A stretch of DNA of 64,000 nucleotides from Faucicola osloensis_B (GCA_964211495.1 CAXORL010000001.1:620001-684000); one strand, 5' to 3'; shown: positions 41,257 to 50,365, numbered from the stretch's first letter. The notes: generated by a model from the letters alone, not told the origin. A program made the numbers and translations.

Positions 41257-41976
41257 ATGGCAAATCCGATTATATCTCGTGCTGAACTTGCGGTTAGCAC
41301 GACACCGATGACGGTCAAAGGGGTCATCCGAAAAACCTCTTTTCTGCTAGGTCTGACGACCTTATCGGGTGTTGGATTTTTTGGCTATTGCCTAACTAGT
41401 GGCGTCACTTCAGGTTTTGTTAGTGTAGCGGCTTTAGCCAGTATCTTAGTATCTTTTGTATTGAGTATGGTAATTATATCAAAACCCCACATAGCTAAAA
41501 CATTGGCGATTCCCTATGCAATTTTAGAGGGCATCGTGATTGGCGCGATTTCCCTGTTTGCGAGTATTAAGTTTCCCACAGTTGCGCCGACGGCGTTGGT
41601 CGCAACTTTTGTGACCGCTGCAGTGATGCTAGCGCTTTATCGCAGTGGCGTGATTAAAGTCACCCAAAAATTTCGTTCTGTGATGATGTCTGCTGTGATT
41701 GCTATCATGCTGGTGTATCTAGTACAAATCGTGTTTAGCCTATTTGGTAGCTCACTGCCATATTTGTTTAGCGGTGGCGTGGTGGGTATTGGTTTTAGCT
41801 TGCTGGTGATTGTGATTGCATCACTGAGCCTGTTATTAGATTTTGATAGTGTTGAGCGAGCTTATGCCGCAGGGGTGGATGAAAGCTATGAATGGGTCTT
41901 AAGCGTTGGTATCTTATCAACACTGGTATGGATGTACATTGAATTTGTGCGTTTACTACGTTCCCTACAAAACTAA
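41257..41976 (+). CDS. Bax inhibitor-1/YccA family membrane protein
   Basis: A small integral membrane protein of the BI-1 superfamily; bacterial members are pH-sensitive ion channels or protease modulators, but no function is proven for this type. From the ATG at 41257 (239 residues; GGGAG 11 bases upstream) it has about seven hydrophobic helices spanning residues 30-230 and the N-terminal MANPI motif common to the proteobacterial YccA-like subgroup. The C-terminal LLLDFDSVERA ... YEWVLSVGILSTLVWMYIEFVRLL (split) is the conserved Asp-containing ending. The earlier in-frame TTG at 41224 lacks a ribosome site. It is monocistronic with a terminator after it. Confidence 0.88.
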   Translation: MANPIISRAELAVSTTPMTVKGVIRKTSFLLGLTTLSGVGFFGYCLTSGVTSGFVSVAALASILVSFVLSMVIISKPHIAKTLAIPYAILEGIVIGAISLFASIKFPTVAPTALVATFVTAAVMLALYRSGVIKVTQKFRSVMMSAVIAIMLVYLVQIVFSLFGSSLPYLFSGGVVGIGFSLLVIVIASLSLLLDFDSVERAYAAGVDESYEWVLSVGILSTLVWMYIEFVRLLRSLQN

Positions 41977-41988
41977 GTTTTATCAAAT

Positions 41989-42021
41989 AAAAAAACACGG
42001 TTTACAATACCGTGTTTTTTT
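41989..42021. terminator. Bidirectional terminator between the BI-1 gene and pdxH
   Basis: AAAAAAACACGGT pairs with ACCGTGTTTTTTT across a 7-base loop. Confidence 0.85.
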
Positions 42022-42033
42022 ATGGCTTGTAGT

Positions 42034-42693
42034 TTAAGGTAATAAGCGTTCCATCACCCATTGCTCGCCATCCAGCGAATAGACGATGCGGTCGTGCATA
42101 CGATTGGCTCTACCCTGCCAAAATTCAATTTTTTCTACCGTCAGCAGATAGCCACCCCAAAATTCTGGTAAAGGAATTGGATTATCCCCATACTGCACAG
42201 TTAATTGGGCAAATTTGTCTTCCATTACCTCGCGGCTGGCAACCACGCTGCTTTGTGGCTCGCTGACCCAAGCAGCTAGTTGGCTGTCGCGGGGACGGCT
42301 ATGAAAATACTGCGCGGATTGTTCACGGCTAACCTTTTGCACAGCGCCGGTAAGACGAATTTGTCTTTCTAGGCTTGGCCAAAAAAATAATGCTTCAGCA
42401 TGGGGGTTGGTCGCCAAATCACAGCCTTTGGCACTGTCGTAATTGGTATAAAACACGAGGCCAATGCCTGTGTTATCCAATTGGATAATTTCACGCATCA
42501 GTAAAGTGCGCACACTTGGCTGCCTATCACGGCCACAAGTCGCCAGTGAAAACGCATACGCTTCCCCTTGCTTGCTATCAATCGCTTGCTGCACCCAAGT
42601 TTGTAGTAAGCCAAACGGCTGCTCTGGCAAGTGTGATTCGATAAGCTCGCCTTGCTCATACGATAATCGTTGACTGGTAAAATCAATACTCAT
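42034..42693 (-). CDS. pdxH: Pyridoxamine 5'-phosphate oxidase
   Basis: PdxH oxidises pyridoxine or pyridoxamine 5'-phosphate to the cofactor pyridoxal 5'-phosphate using FMN. The 219-residue protein contains SVRTLLMREI (FMN contact), FYTNYDSAKGCDLATNP, PSLERQIRLTGAVQKV, SRPRDSQLAAWVS, and the C-terminal signature WGGYLLTVEKIEFWQGRANRMHDRI (split) with EFWQGR. Length matches E. coli (218). It starts 25 bases after the glmM stop and likely shares its transcript. Confidence 0.96.
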   Translation of the reverse strand: MSIDFTSQRLSYEQGELIESHLPEQPFGLLQTWVQQAIDSKQGEAYAFSLATCGRDRQPSVRTLLMREIIQLDNTGIGLVFYTNYDSAKGCDLATNPHAEALFFWPSLERQIRLTGAVQKVSREQSAQYFHSRPRDSQLAAWVSEPQSSVVASREVMEDKFAQLTVQYGDNPIPLPEFWGGYLLTVEKIEFWQGRANRMHDRIVYSLDGEQWVMERLLP

Positions 42694-42718
42694 GTTTTAT
42701 CCTTATAAAATGTCAACT

Positions 42719-44074
42719 TTACGCCATCACTTGGCGTACTTTTTCAGCAAGTTCATTGGCTAACATATCGCACTCAATCTCATCATCGCTCTCGACCATC
42801 ACCCGAATCAATGGCTCTGTACCTGATTGACGAATCAGTAAACGACCCCGTCCTGTCAATTTTTCTTCGGCAGCTTTAAACGCATTTGCCAATTCTGGGA
42901 AGGTATAGGGATCTTGTTTTTGCGCCAATCTGACATTGACCAATTTTTGTGGTAGCTGGGTATAACCCTTCATCAGCTCTGATAATGATTGTTTGCTCTG
43001 CGCCATCACCGCAAGCACTTGTAGACCTGCTACAATCGCATCGCCCGTACTGGCCTTATCTAGCGTTAAAATATGACCCGATGACTCACCGCCCAGTACC
43101 CAGCCATTTTTCTCAAGTCCTTGCATGACATAGCGGTCGCCGACTTTGGCGCGCTCAAAGGCAATGCCCGCTTTATCAAACGCCAATTGCAGACCCATGT
43201 TGGTCATCAAGGTACCTACCACGCCATCGACTTGTTGCTCTGCTTGGGTGGCTAAAATATATAAAATGCCGTCACCATCAACCAACTCGCCTTTTTCATT
43301 GACCATGATGATACGGTCGCCATCGCCATCTAAGGCAATACCCACTTGGGCATCATGGTCAAGCACCGCTTGTTGCAAGTTTGCCGGATGCGTAGAGCCG
43401 ACATTGTCGTTGATATTAATGCCATCGGGTTTATCGCCAATGGCAATGACGGTGGCACCTAACTCACGTAATACACGGGGCGCGACGCTGTATCCTGCCC
43501 CATTGGCACAGTCAACGACGATTTTTAGGGCATTTAAATTTAGGTTGTAGGGGAAAGTGCCCTTGCAAAACTCGATATAGCGGCCTTTGGCATCTTCCAC
43601 ACGATAACTTTTGCCTAGCGCTTCTGGGGTATCAATGACGACATTGATATCTTTGATTTCATCGATTTTTTCATTGATGGCTTGCTGAATTTCATCTGAC
43701 AGCTTTTTGCCTTCATTGGAGAAAAATTTGATACCGTTGTCATAAAACGGATTGTGGGATGCGGATATCACTACGCCTGCATCAGCGTGAAAACTTCGGG
43801 TCAAATGGGCGATGGCAGGGGTTGGAATAGTGCCTAGCATATGCACATCTACCCCTGCGGCGTTAAATCCTGCTTGCAGACAGGCTTCAATAACATAGCC
43901 AGAGAGTCGCGTATCTTTACCAATGACGACATTGGGACGATGATTTTCATTGAGGGTCGCTTGGTAGGCTAGCAGCACTTTACCCGTGGCATAGCCTAAT
44001 TTGATTAAAAACTGCGGATGTATCGGAAATTCCCCAAACTTACCACGAATACCATCAGTACCAAAATAACTCAT
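42719..44074 (-). CDS. glmM: Phosphoglucosamine mutase
   Basis: GlmM interconverts glucosamine 6- and 1-phosphate on the way to UDP-GlcNAc, the shared precursor of peptidoglycan and lipid A. The 451-residue protein begins MSYFGTDGIRGKFGE, has the phosphoserine motif VISASHNPFYDNGIKFF (catalytic Ser near 106), the Mg2+ loop DGDGDRIIMV, the sugar loop GGESSGHI, and the C-terminal phosphate loop RQSGTEPLIRVM. It is followed by pdxH. folP and ftsH, the E. coli neighbours, are absent. Confidence 0.96.
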   Translation of the reverse strand: MSYFGTDGIRGKFGEFPIHPQFLIKLGYATGKVLLAYQATLNENHRPNVVIGKDTRLSGYVIEACLQAGFNAAGVDVHMLGTIPTPAIAHLTRSFHADAGVVISASHNPFYDNGIKFFSNEGKKLSDEIQQAINEKIDEIKDINVVIDTPEALGKSYRVEDAKGRYIEFCKGTFPYNLNLNALKIVVDCANGAGYSVAPRVLRELGATVIAIGDKPDGININDNVGSTHPANLQQAVLDHDAQVGIALDGDGDRIIMVNEKGELVDGDGILYILATQAEQQVDGVVGTLMTNMGLQLAFDKAGIAFERAKVGDRYVMQGLEKNGWVLGGESSGHILTLDKASTGDAIVAGLQVLAVMAQSKQSLSELMKGYTQLPQKLVNVRLAQKQDPYTFPELANAFKAAEEKLTGRGRLLIRQSGTEPLIRVMVESDDEIECDMLANELAEKVRQVMA

Positions 44075-44227
44075 TTAATTCTCCTTTGTCGCCCGTTGTT
44101 GTTATCACAATATAAAATTTTAGCATAGCAAAATTTCACGCATGTTGCGACATCTGTTTGTTTTTATGGGTGATGGCGCAACACGTTACTTTAGGCGATA
44201 AAAACTTTAGGCGATAAATTGGGCTAT

Positions 44228-44256
44228 AAAAAAAACTGGGTAGTTAACCCAGTTTT
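44228..44256 (-). terminator. Terminator of guaB
   Basis: On the minus strand AAAACTGGGT pairs with ACCCAGTTTT across AACTA-type loop bases, followed by TTTT. It lies 26 bases after the guaB stop. Confidence 0.8.
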
Positions 44257-44281
44257 AGCTTTAGCGCAATCAACGTATCAC

Positions 44282-45748
44282 TTAGTTTACACGGTAATTG
44301 GGGGCTTCTTTGGTGATTTGTACGTCATGTACGTGAGATTCTTTCATACCTGCCGAAGTCACACGCACAAACTGTGGTTTGCTACGCATTTCTTCAATAT
44401 TGGCACAGCCTGTATAACCCATTGACGAACGTAAGCCACCGGCTAATTGGGTGATGATACCGTTCATTGGACCTTTGTAAGGGACGCGACCTTCGATACC
44501 TTCGGGTACCAATTTTTCTACCCCTTCTTTGGCGTCTTGGAAATAACGATCGGATGAACCGTTTTGTCCTGACATCGCACCGAGCGAACCCATACCGCGG
44601 TAAGCTTTGTAGTAGCGACCTTGGAATAGTTCCACTTCCCCTGGCGCTTCTTCAGTACCGGCAAGTAGCGAACCCACCATGATACAAGAGGCACCCGCTG
44701 CTAACGCTTTTGCCATATCGCCTGAAAAACGGATACCACCATCGGCTATCAGTGGAATATCATTTTTTAGCGCATCAGCCACGTTGCTAATCGCTGAAAT
44801 TTGCGGCACGCCGATACCTGCGATGATACGTGTGGTACAAATAGAGCCCGGACCAATACCCACTTTGACCGCATCGGCACCCGCATCACGCAACGCTAGT
44901 GCCGCATCAGCGGTGGCGATATTACCGCCAATCACTTGGATGTTTGGATAGTTCTTTTTCACCCAAGCCACGCGATCGATGACGCCTTTTGAATGACCAT
45001 GTGCGGTATCTACGACAATCACGTCCACATCAGCAGCGATGAGCGCTTCAACGCGGGCTTCGGTATCTGCGCCCGTCCCCACTGCCGCGCCAACACGTAA
45101 GCGACCTTTGCTATCGCGGCAAGCATTTGGGTTGTTTTCAGCTTTGGTGAAGTCATTGACAGTAATTAAGCCTTTTAATTGAAAATTGTCGTCCACAACA
45201 ATCACTTTTTCGATGCGGTGTTCGTGTAGCAAACGTTTAATATTCTCTGTGGGTTCGCCTTCTTTAACTGTCACCAATTTTTCTTTTGGGGTCATGATAT
45301 TGCGAACAGGCTGGCTTAGATTATTTTCAAAACGGATATCTCGGTGGGTGACGATACCCACGACTTGATTACCTTCTACCACAGGCACACCGCTGATTTT
45401 GTTTTCTTTGGTGATACGAAGCAATTCACCAACACTGGTATCGGGTGATACGCTGATAGGATCAACCACCGTACCGGCTTCAAATTTTTTCACCCGGCGT
45501 ACTTGCATGGCTTGTAAATCAATGTCCATGTTTTTGTGCAAAATACCCATACCACCAAGCTGGGCAATGGTAATCGCCATTTGCGATTCAGTCACAGTAT
45601 CCATCGCGGCAGATACGATGGGTAAATTTAGCTCAATACCGCGCGTCAAACGGGTTTTTAAATCTACCATTTTAGGCAAGACTTCAGAATAAGCAGGTAG
45701 TAGCAGCACATCATCAAAGGTAAGTGCTTCATCAACGATTCGTAACAT
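44282..45748 (-). CDS. guaB: Inosine-5'-monophosphate dehydrogenase
   Basis: GuaB oxidises IMP to XMP, the committed step to GMP. I start at 45748 (488 residues, MLRIVDEALTFDDVLLLP): GAGG lies 7-8 bases upstream and the extra 51 residues of the open frame are not family-like. It has two CBS domains (about 92-205), the Rossmann-like GG-N-ATADAA region, the catalytic Cys loop GPGSICTTRIIAGIGVPQ, GGIRFSGDMAKALAAGA and the flap YRGMGSLGAM. Length equals E. coli GuaB. guaA is absent here. A hairpin in the 5' region (45831-45860) may be the cysS terminator or a leader structure. Confidence 0.96.
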   Translation of the reverse strand: MLRIVDEALTFDDVLLLPAYSEVLPKMVDLKTRLTRGIELNLPIVSAAMDTVTESQMAITIAQLGGMGILHKNMDIDLQAMQVRRVKKFEAGTVVDPISVSPDTSVGELLRITKENKISGVPVVEGNQVVGIVTHRDIRFENNLSQPVRNIMTPKEKLVTVKEGEPTENIKRLLHEHRIEKVIVVDDNFQLKGLITVNDFTKAENNPNACRDSKGRLRVGAAVGTGADTEARVEALIAADVDVIVVDTAHGHSKGVIDRVAWVKKNYPNIQVIGGNIATADAALALRDAGADAVKVGIGPGSICTTRIIAGIGVPQISAISNVADALKNDIPLIADGGIRFSGDMAKALAAGASCIMVGSLLAGTEEAPGEVELFQGRYYKAYRGMGSLGAMSGQNGSSDRYFQDAKEGVEKLVPEGIEGRVPYKGPMNGIITQLAGGLRSSMGYTGCANIEEMRSKPQFVRVTSAGMKESHVHDVQITKEAPNYRVN

Positions 45749-45830
45749 AAAGACCTCGGAGTAGTTAAGAGTAGTTAAATAGTAATTAAAATTTTGTCGT
45801 GGTGAAAAATTTGACAGCCAAAAAACCGCA

Positions 45831-45860
45831 AAAGGCTGAACAGTTCCCTGCCCAGCCTTT
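45831..45860 (-). terminator. Hairpin between cysS and guaB (terminator or leader structure)
   Basis: On the minus strand AAAGGCTG and CAGCCTTT form an 8-bp stem, followed by TGCGGTTTTTT. It is 126 bases after the cysS stop and 83 bases before the guaB start, so it could end cysS or attenuate guaB. Confidence 0.5.
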
Positions 45861-45985
45861 GGATTTAGCGTGTTGTCATTGGTATGTTCAATTGACACCA
45901 TCGTTTAGTTTTTGATTAACCGTCTATTCTAGCTAAAATCGGTTATTTTATCAAGCGATTTAAATGGTGACAGGTTAAAATCAGC

Positions 45986-47434
45986 TTAAACACGGCGCCA
46001 TGTCGTGCCATTTTTACCGTCTTCAAGCTCAACGCCTTGAGCCTTCAAATCATTACGAATTTGGTCAGCTTTGGCAAAGTCTTTGTCCGCTTTGGCTTGC
46101 TTGCGCGCTTCGATGAATGCTTCAATCTCGCTATCACTTAAACCGGTCGTTTCACCCACTTTCGCTTGTAAAAAATCGACTGGATTAAGCTGTAAGATAT
46201 TGAGCGGTTGTGCCAAATCTTTTAGCAATGTTGCCAACGCCAGCGCTTGGGCATTGCCCTCAGCGGTTTCGAGATTGACCGCTTTGTTGATTTCACGCAC
46301 CAGACTAAATAATACGCTCACCGCCCCTGCACTGTTAAAATCATCGCACATCGCTTGATTAAAGGGGGTTTCAAATGGGGTTCTATCAATCTCGCCCGCT
46401 GGTTGGGTCAGGTTTTCTACAGATTTTAAGGCTTGATACAGACGCGTGAGACTGGTTTGGGCTTCTTTAAGCGCGCTATCTGAGAAATTCACTGGACTGC
46501 GATAATGACTCGATAAAATAAAGAAACGAATGGTCTCTGGGTGAAACTGTCCCATCACATCGCGAATGGTAAAGAAATTACCCAGTGATTTTGACATTTT
46601 CTCGCCGTCAACATTGATAAAGCCCACATGCATCCAGTTGTTGGCATAGGTTTTGCCGGTTGCGCCTTCAGATTGGGCAATTTCGTTCTCATGGTGCGGA
46701 AACTGCAAATCATGCCCGCCGCCGTGGATATCGAATGTGTCGCCCAAGCAGCAAGTACTCATCGCCGAACATTCGATATGCCAACCTGGGCGACCCACAC
46801 CCCAAGGTGACTGCCATTTGGTCTCAGACGGCTCTGTTTCTTTGGCAGATTTCCACAATACAAAGTCAAACGGATTTTTTTTGTCTGTCTCAACATTTAC
46901 CCGCTCACTGGCACCCGCTTGCATATCGGCTAGGCGACGCTTTGAGAGTTTGCCATACTCAGCAAAATTTTCGACCGCATAATAGACGTCGCCCGTTGCG
47001 CCTTGATAGGCTAAATTTTTGCTTTCCAGCGTTTGGATTAGATGCTGCATCTGCGGGATAAAATCCGTGGCTTTTGGCTCACTGTTAGGACGCTCACAGC
47101 CCAGATTATCAGCATCTTCATGCATGGCTTTGATAAAGCGGTCTGTCAACTGATAGATACTTTCGCCATTGTCCTTAGCGCGGTTAATAATTTTGTCATC
47201 AATATCGGTAATATTACGCACATAATTGACCTCATAGCCAATATGACGCAGCCAGCGCACCACCACATCAAAGCCGACCATGACCCGCGCATGACCAATG
47301 TGGCAATAATCATACACCGTCATCCCACAGACATACATGCCAACTTTGCCTGCTTCTAAGGGCGTGAATGGGCGTTTTTGTCCACTCATCGAGTCATATA
47401 TGGTAATCGGCATGGGCTGTGTCAGCTGGGTCAT
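45986..47434 (-). CDS. cysS: Cysteine--tRNA ligase
   Basis: It charges tRNA-Cys. The start at 47434 (482 residues, MTQLTQPMPITIYDSMSG) has AAGGTGA upstream; the longer frame adds 16 unlikely residues that overlap the divergent gene's leader. Marks are the zinc Cys in YVCGMTVYDYCHIGHARV with the HIGH motif, GRPGWHIECSAMS (second Zn Cys), GGGHDLQFPHHENE (Zn His and Glu), and KMSKSLGNF. The C-terminal AFIEARKQAKADKDFAKADQIRNDL (split) is the usual anticodon-side ending. ppiB, often adjacent to cysS, sits elsewhere in this window. Confidence 0.96.
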   Translation of the reverse strand: MTQLTQPMPITIYDSMSGQKRPFTPLEAGKVGMYVCGMTVYDYCHIGHARVMVGFDVVVRWLRHIGYEVNYVRNITDIDDKIINRAKDNGESIYQLTDRFIKAMHEDADNLGCERPNSEPKATDFIPQMQHLIQTLESKNLAYQGATGDVYYAVENFAEYGKLSKRRLADMQAGASERVNVETDKKNPFDFVLWKSAKETEPSETKWQSPWGVGRPGWHIECSAMSTCCLGDTFDIHGGGHDLQFPHHENEIAQSEGATGKTYANNWMHVGFINVDGEKMSKSLGNFFTIRDVMGQFHPETIRFFILSSHYRSPVNFSDSALKEAQTSLTRLYQALKSVENLTQPAGEIDRTPFETPFNQAMCDDFNSAGAVSVLFSLVREINKAVNLETAEGNAQALALATLLKDLAQPLNILQLNPVDFLQAKVGETTGLSDSEIEAFIEARKQAKADKDFAKADQIRNDLKAQGVELEDGKNGTTWRRV

Positions 47435-47511
47435 GGGATAGTCACCTTTGCAAGTTGGGTAAAAAAGACAATCGGTTATCATACCGAAATTTTGTTAAAA
47501 GTGCTATGATT

Positions 47512-47520
47512 TGGCATATT
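47512..47520 (+). promoter_or_regulatory. Extended -10 promoter of the PduO-type gene
   Basis: TG-C-TATGAT, identical to the element before the structured RNA at 26292. Transcription would begin about 15 bases before the ATG at 47542, a short leader containing AAGG. Confidence 0.45.
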
Positions 47521-47541
47521 TCACACTTTAAGGTCTCTACA

Positions 47542-48105
47542 ATGGGCAATCGATTATCAAAGATTTACACCCGAACAGGCGATGACGGCACCACTGGCAT
47601 GGCGGATGGCTCACGGGTCTCAAAGGCAGACTTACGCTTTGACGCCATGGGCAAAATTGACTTATTAAACTCACAAATCGGTTTATTACGGGGCTATCTT
47701 ACTCAAGCTAGTCATGGTCAATTTGATGACAACTTAAGCCGCTTGCAGCATCAGCTTTTCAATCTAGGGGGTGAACTTGCCATGCCCGAATACCGCGGGA
47801 TTTTGGCAGAGTATGTGATAGAACTTGAAAATCAAATTGATGAGTGGAACACCCATTTACCACCCCTCAAAGATTTTATCTTGCCTGCAGGCACCATTGT
47901 GACCAGCCAAGTGCATATCACTCGCTGCTATTGCCGAGACGCTGAGCGCCTACTCGTGGCATTAAATTCGCGGGATGATAATGTCTCACCAACTAGTCTG
48001 CAGTTTATCAATCGTCTATCCGATTGGCTGTTTGTATTGGCGCGTGTCGTTGCTCGGTTGGATGACGGTCAAGAAGTGCTTTGGGATAAAACCACCCTGT
48101 CATAA
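47542..48105 (+). CDS. PduO-type cob(I)alamin adenosyltransferase
   Basis: This enzyme transfers the adenosyl group of ATP to cob(I)alamin, making the B12 coenzyme. The 187-residue protein starts MGNRLSKIYTRTGDDGTTG, the ATP-binding N-terminal motif of the PduO/MMAB family, and contains RFDAMGKIDLLNSQIGL, FILPAGT, HITRCYCRDAERLL (Arg/Glu active-site pair) and NRLSDWLFVLARVV. AAGGTCTC precedes the chosen ATG; the longer frame runs into cysS. It sits just upstream of fetA-fetB. No B12 synthesis genes or B12-dependent enzymes are in the window, so it probably serves salvage. Confidence 0.92.
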   Translation: MGNRLSKIYTRTGDDGTTGMADGSRVSKADLRFDAMGKIDLLNSQIGLLRGYLTQASHGQFDDNLSRLQHQLFNLGGELAMPEYRGILAEYVIELENQIDEWNTHLPPLKDFILPAGTIVTSQVHITRCYCRDAERLLVALNSRDDNVSPTSLQFINRLSDWLFVLARVVARLDDGQEVLWDKTTLS

Positions 48106-48161
48106 CTCTATCACGATACTTTAAAACTCTGTACGTTAAAAACCATATACCTTAAAAAACC

Positions 48162-48878
48162 ATGCTGCAATTTAGCCAACTGTCCTACCAAATCGACAAT
48201 CGAACACTCATCAATCATGTTTCAGGTGAAATCCATAACCATGACTTTATTGTCATCACGGGACAGTCTGGCAGTGGCAAATCGTTACTGCTAAAGCTAC
48301 TAGCAAGCCTACTACCTATGTCAGCAGGTCACATCACCTTAAACGGTAAAAATTTGACCGATTTGACGCCGGCTATTTGGCGCTCACAGGTTGCCTATAT
48401 TGCGCAATTAAGTGAGATGATTGAGGGCAGCGTCTTAGACAACTTGAGCCTGCCCTTTGGCTTTGCACTGTATAAAGACAAAAAACTCGATGTATCTTGG
48501 CACGAGCAGCAGCTAGTTAACCTTGGCAAATCACCGCAGTTTTTACAGCAAGATAGCCGCAGCTTATCGGGTGGTGAAAAACAGCTTGTCAATTTATTAC
48601 GCACGCTACAGTTGCATCCGACCATTTTATTACTCGACGAACCTACCGCCTCCCTTGATACCACTACTACGCACCAAGTCGAAACATTGATTAACCACTG
48701 GTATCAATCCACCCCCAATGTCACCGTCGTGTGGATCAGCCATGAGCCGACCCAAATTCAGCGCTTATTGGCGATTGGCACTAGCCACTGGACGGTGGCT
48801 AATGGTCAATTAAGCAATCACAAGTTAACGGTGGATAGCAAAGTACGCGCATCCATAGTACAAGGGAATCAGCCATGA
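48162..48878 (+). CDS. fetA: Iron-efflux ABC transporter ATP-binding protein FetA
   Basis: The ATPase partner of FetB; in E. coli the FetAB pair exports iron and eases oxidative stress. The 238-residue protein has Walker A GQSGSGKSLLLKLL, Q-loop AYIAQLSEM, signature LSGGEKQLVNLLR, and Walker B ILLLDEPTASLD with the His switch WISHEP. It lacks membrane segments. Its stop overlaps the fetB start by four bases (ATGA). The ribosome site at the ATG is weak. The substrate assignment rests on the FetB (UPF0014) partner rather than on FetA itself. Confidence 0.88.
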   Translation: MLQFSQLSYQIDNRTLINHVSGEIHNHDFIVITGQSGSGKSLLLKLLASLLPMSAGHITLNGKNLTDLTPAIWRSQVAYIAQLSEMIEGSVLDNLSLPFGFALYKDKKLDVSWHEQQLVNLGKSPQFLQQDSRSLSGGEKQLVNLLRTLQLHPTILLLDEPTASLDTTTTHQVETLINHWYQSTPNVTVVWISHEPTQIQRLLAIGTSHWTVANGQLSNHKLTVDSKVRASIVQGNQP

Positions 48879-49693
48879 TGATGTTAGCCATCACCATGCC
48901 CGCTATCTCCTACCTACAAGTGGTGCTGGCAAGCCTGGCATTATTACTGGTGTTGGCAATCAGTGTTTGGTTAAAATTGGGTATCGTCAAATCCCTGCTC
49001 ATTGCAAGTTTTCGCACGGTGGTTCAACTAAGTCTCATTGGACTGGTACTTGCGTGGATTTTTGCCAGAGAGCAATGGTATGAAGTGTTGGCGATTTTGA
49101 CTTTTATGTCGATTATCGCCACTATCGCTGCCAAAAATCGAGTTAACAAACCCTATCAAGGTTTATTTTGGGATACGGCATTGGCGGTGTTTGTCAGTAG
49201 TTGGGTGGTGGCTATATTTGGTGGTTGGTGGGTACTGTCAGACAACGCTGCTACGTGGTTTCGACCGCAAGTGATGATACCGTTATTGGGGCTGATTTTA
49301 GGTAATTCATTGACCGCTGTCTCACTCTCTATGAACCAACTTGTCAGCAGTTTTCATCGCGAACAAAATATGATTAATACCTATTTGGCATTGTCCGCCA
49401 CCCCTTGGGAAACCGCAAAACCCTATGTCATTGCTGCCATTCAAAATGGCATCACACCGACGATTAACAGCATGATGGTGGTGGGGTTAGTGAGCTTGCC
49501 GGGTATGATGACAGGACAAATTTTGGCAGGCGCAGACCCGCACCAAGCCGTGCTTTATCAAATTATTACCCTGTTTTTAATTGCCACCAGCAGTACCTTA
49601 GGGTGTACAATAGCGACTTTGCTGATTTTTCGACGGTTTTTTAACCCGGAGTGGCAGTTTGTCATCCCACCCACTGCCAAGACTTCTCATTAA
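48875..49693 (+). CDS. fetB: Iron export permease FetB (UPF0014 family)
   Basis: A 272-residue membrane protein with about seven helices, matching the UPF0014/YbbM family: KSLLIASFRTVVQLSLIGLVLAWIF (split), NRVNKPYQGLFWDT, VMIPLLGLILGNSLTAVSLSMNQL (split), LALSATPWETAKPY and PTINSMMVVGLVSLPGMMTGQILAG (split), the family's most conserved stretch. The start overlaps fetA, so the two are translationally coupled. Export of iron is known for the E. coli pair and inferred here. Confidence 0.9.
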   Translation: MMMLAITMPAISYLQVVLASLALLLVLAISVWLKLGIVKSLLIASFRTVVQLSLIGLVLAWIFAREQWYEVLAILTFMSIIATIAAKNRVNKPYQGLFWDTALAVFVSSWVVAIFGGWWVLSDNAATWFRPQVMIPLLGLILGNSLTAVSLSMNQLVSSFHREQNMINTYLALSATPWETAKPYVIAAIQNGITPTINSMMVVGLVSLPGMMTGQILAGADPHQAVLYQIITLFLIATSSTLGCTIATLLIFRRFFNPEWQFVIPPTAKTSH

Positions 49694-49734
49694 CCGTTGA
49701 CTGGCTATCTTTCACTTATTTACTATAAATTCTA

Positions 49735-50361
49735 ATGACCCTGCAAAATTTCTTATTTTTTTTAATCAGTACTTGTCTTATCTCAGCAGCGCCTGGCTCT
49801 AATATGCTGTTAGCGTTCCAATTTGGTGTCAATTATGGCATCAAAAAAACCCTGTGGACGTTAGCAGGGCTCAGCATGGGTTTATTTATTTTATTGACAA
49901 CGTCACTGTTAGGGCTAGGGCTTATCAGTACCAACGCGCCTTTTTTGCTGACCATTATCAAAGTCGTGGGCGCGCTGTATTTAGCCTATCTTGGCATAAA
50001 ATCTTGGCGCCAAGCTGACAGCGAATTGCACAGTGACCAGTTACAGGTGATACCAACCCCCGCGCAACTGTTTAAAACAGGGGTTTGGGTATCATTGTCC
50101 AACCCCAAGGCGATTTTGTTTTTTGCCGCATTTTTCCCCAAATTTATCAATTTTTCCGCCCCTTTACTGCCGCAATACCTCATGCTCACGGTGGGGTTTT
50201 TTATAATTGAGATAACGTGGCAGCTGGTTTATACCATGAGCGGCAAAAAACTGTCGGATTGGCTGCAATTGGGCAATCGCTTGATGTGGCTTAATCGATT
50301 ATGTGGCTTGATATTTATCATCATCGCCATCGCGCTCATCACTGAGATTTTTTGGCATTAG
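49735..50361 (+). CDS. LysE/RhtB family amino-acid exporter
   Basis: A 208-residue inner-membrane exporter with about six helices. The N-terminal FFLISTCLISAAPGSNMLLAFQFGVNYGIKK (split, with the PGPN-like PGSN motif), YLAYLGIKSW, and NPKAILFFAAFFPKF are LysE/RhtB signatures. Substrates of this family are amino acids such as homoserine, threonine or leucine; the specific one cannot be read. The short gap (41 bases) after fetB could allow read-through, but no ribosome site is obvious. It is convergent with the TSUP gene, four bases between stops. Confidence 0.88.
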   Translation: MTLQNFLFFLISTCLISAAPGSNMLLAFQFGVNYGIKKTLWTLAGLSMGLFILLTTSLLGLGLISTNAPFLLTIIKVVGALYLAYLGIKSWRQADSELHSDQLQVIPTPAQLFKTGVWVSLSNPKAILFFAAFFPKFINFSAPLLPQYLMLTVGFFIIEITWQLVYTMSGKKLSDWLQLGNRLMWLNRLCGLIFIIIAIALITEIFWH

Positions 50362-50365
50362 CGGT

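Noticed and set aside
48395..48664. Antisense frame within fetA
   Set aside because: It is opposite well-conserved Walker motifs of FetA and has no support of its own.
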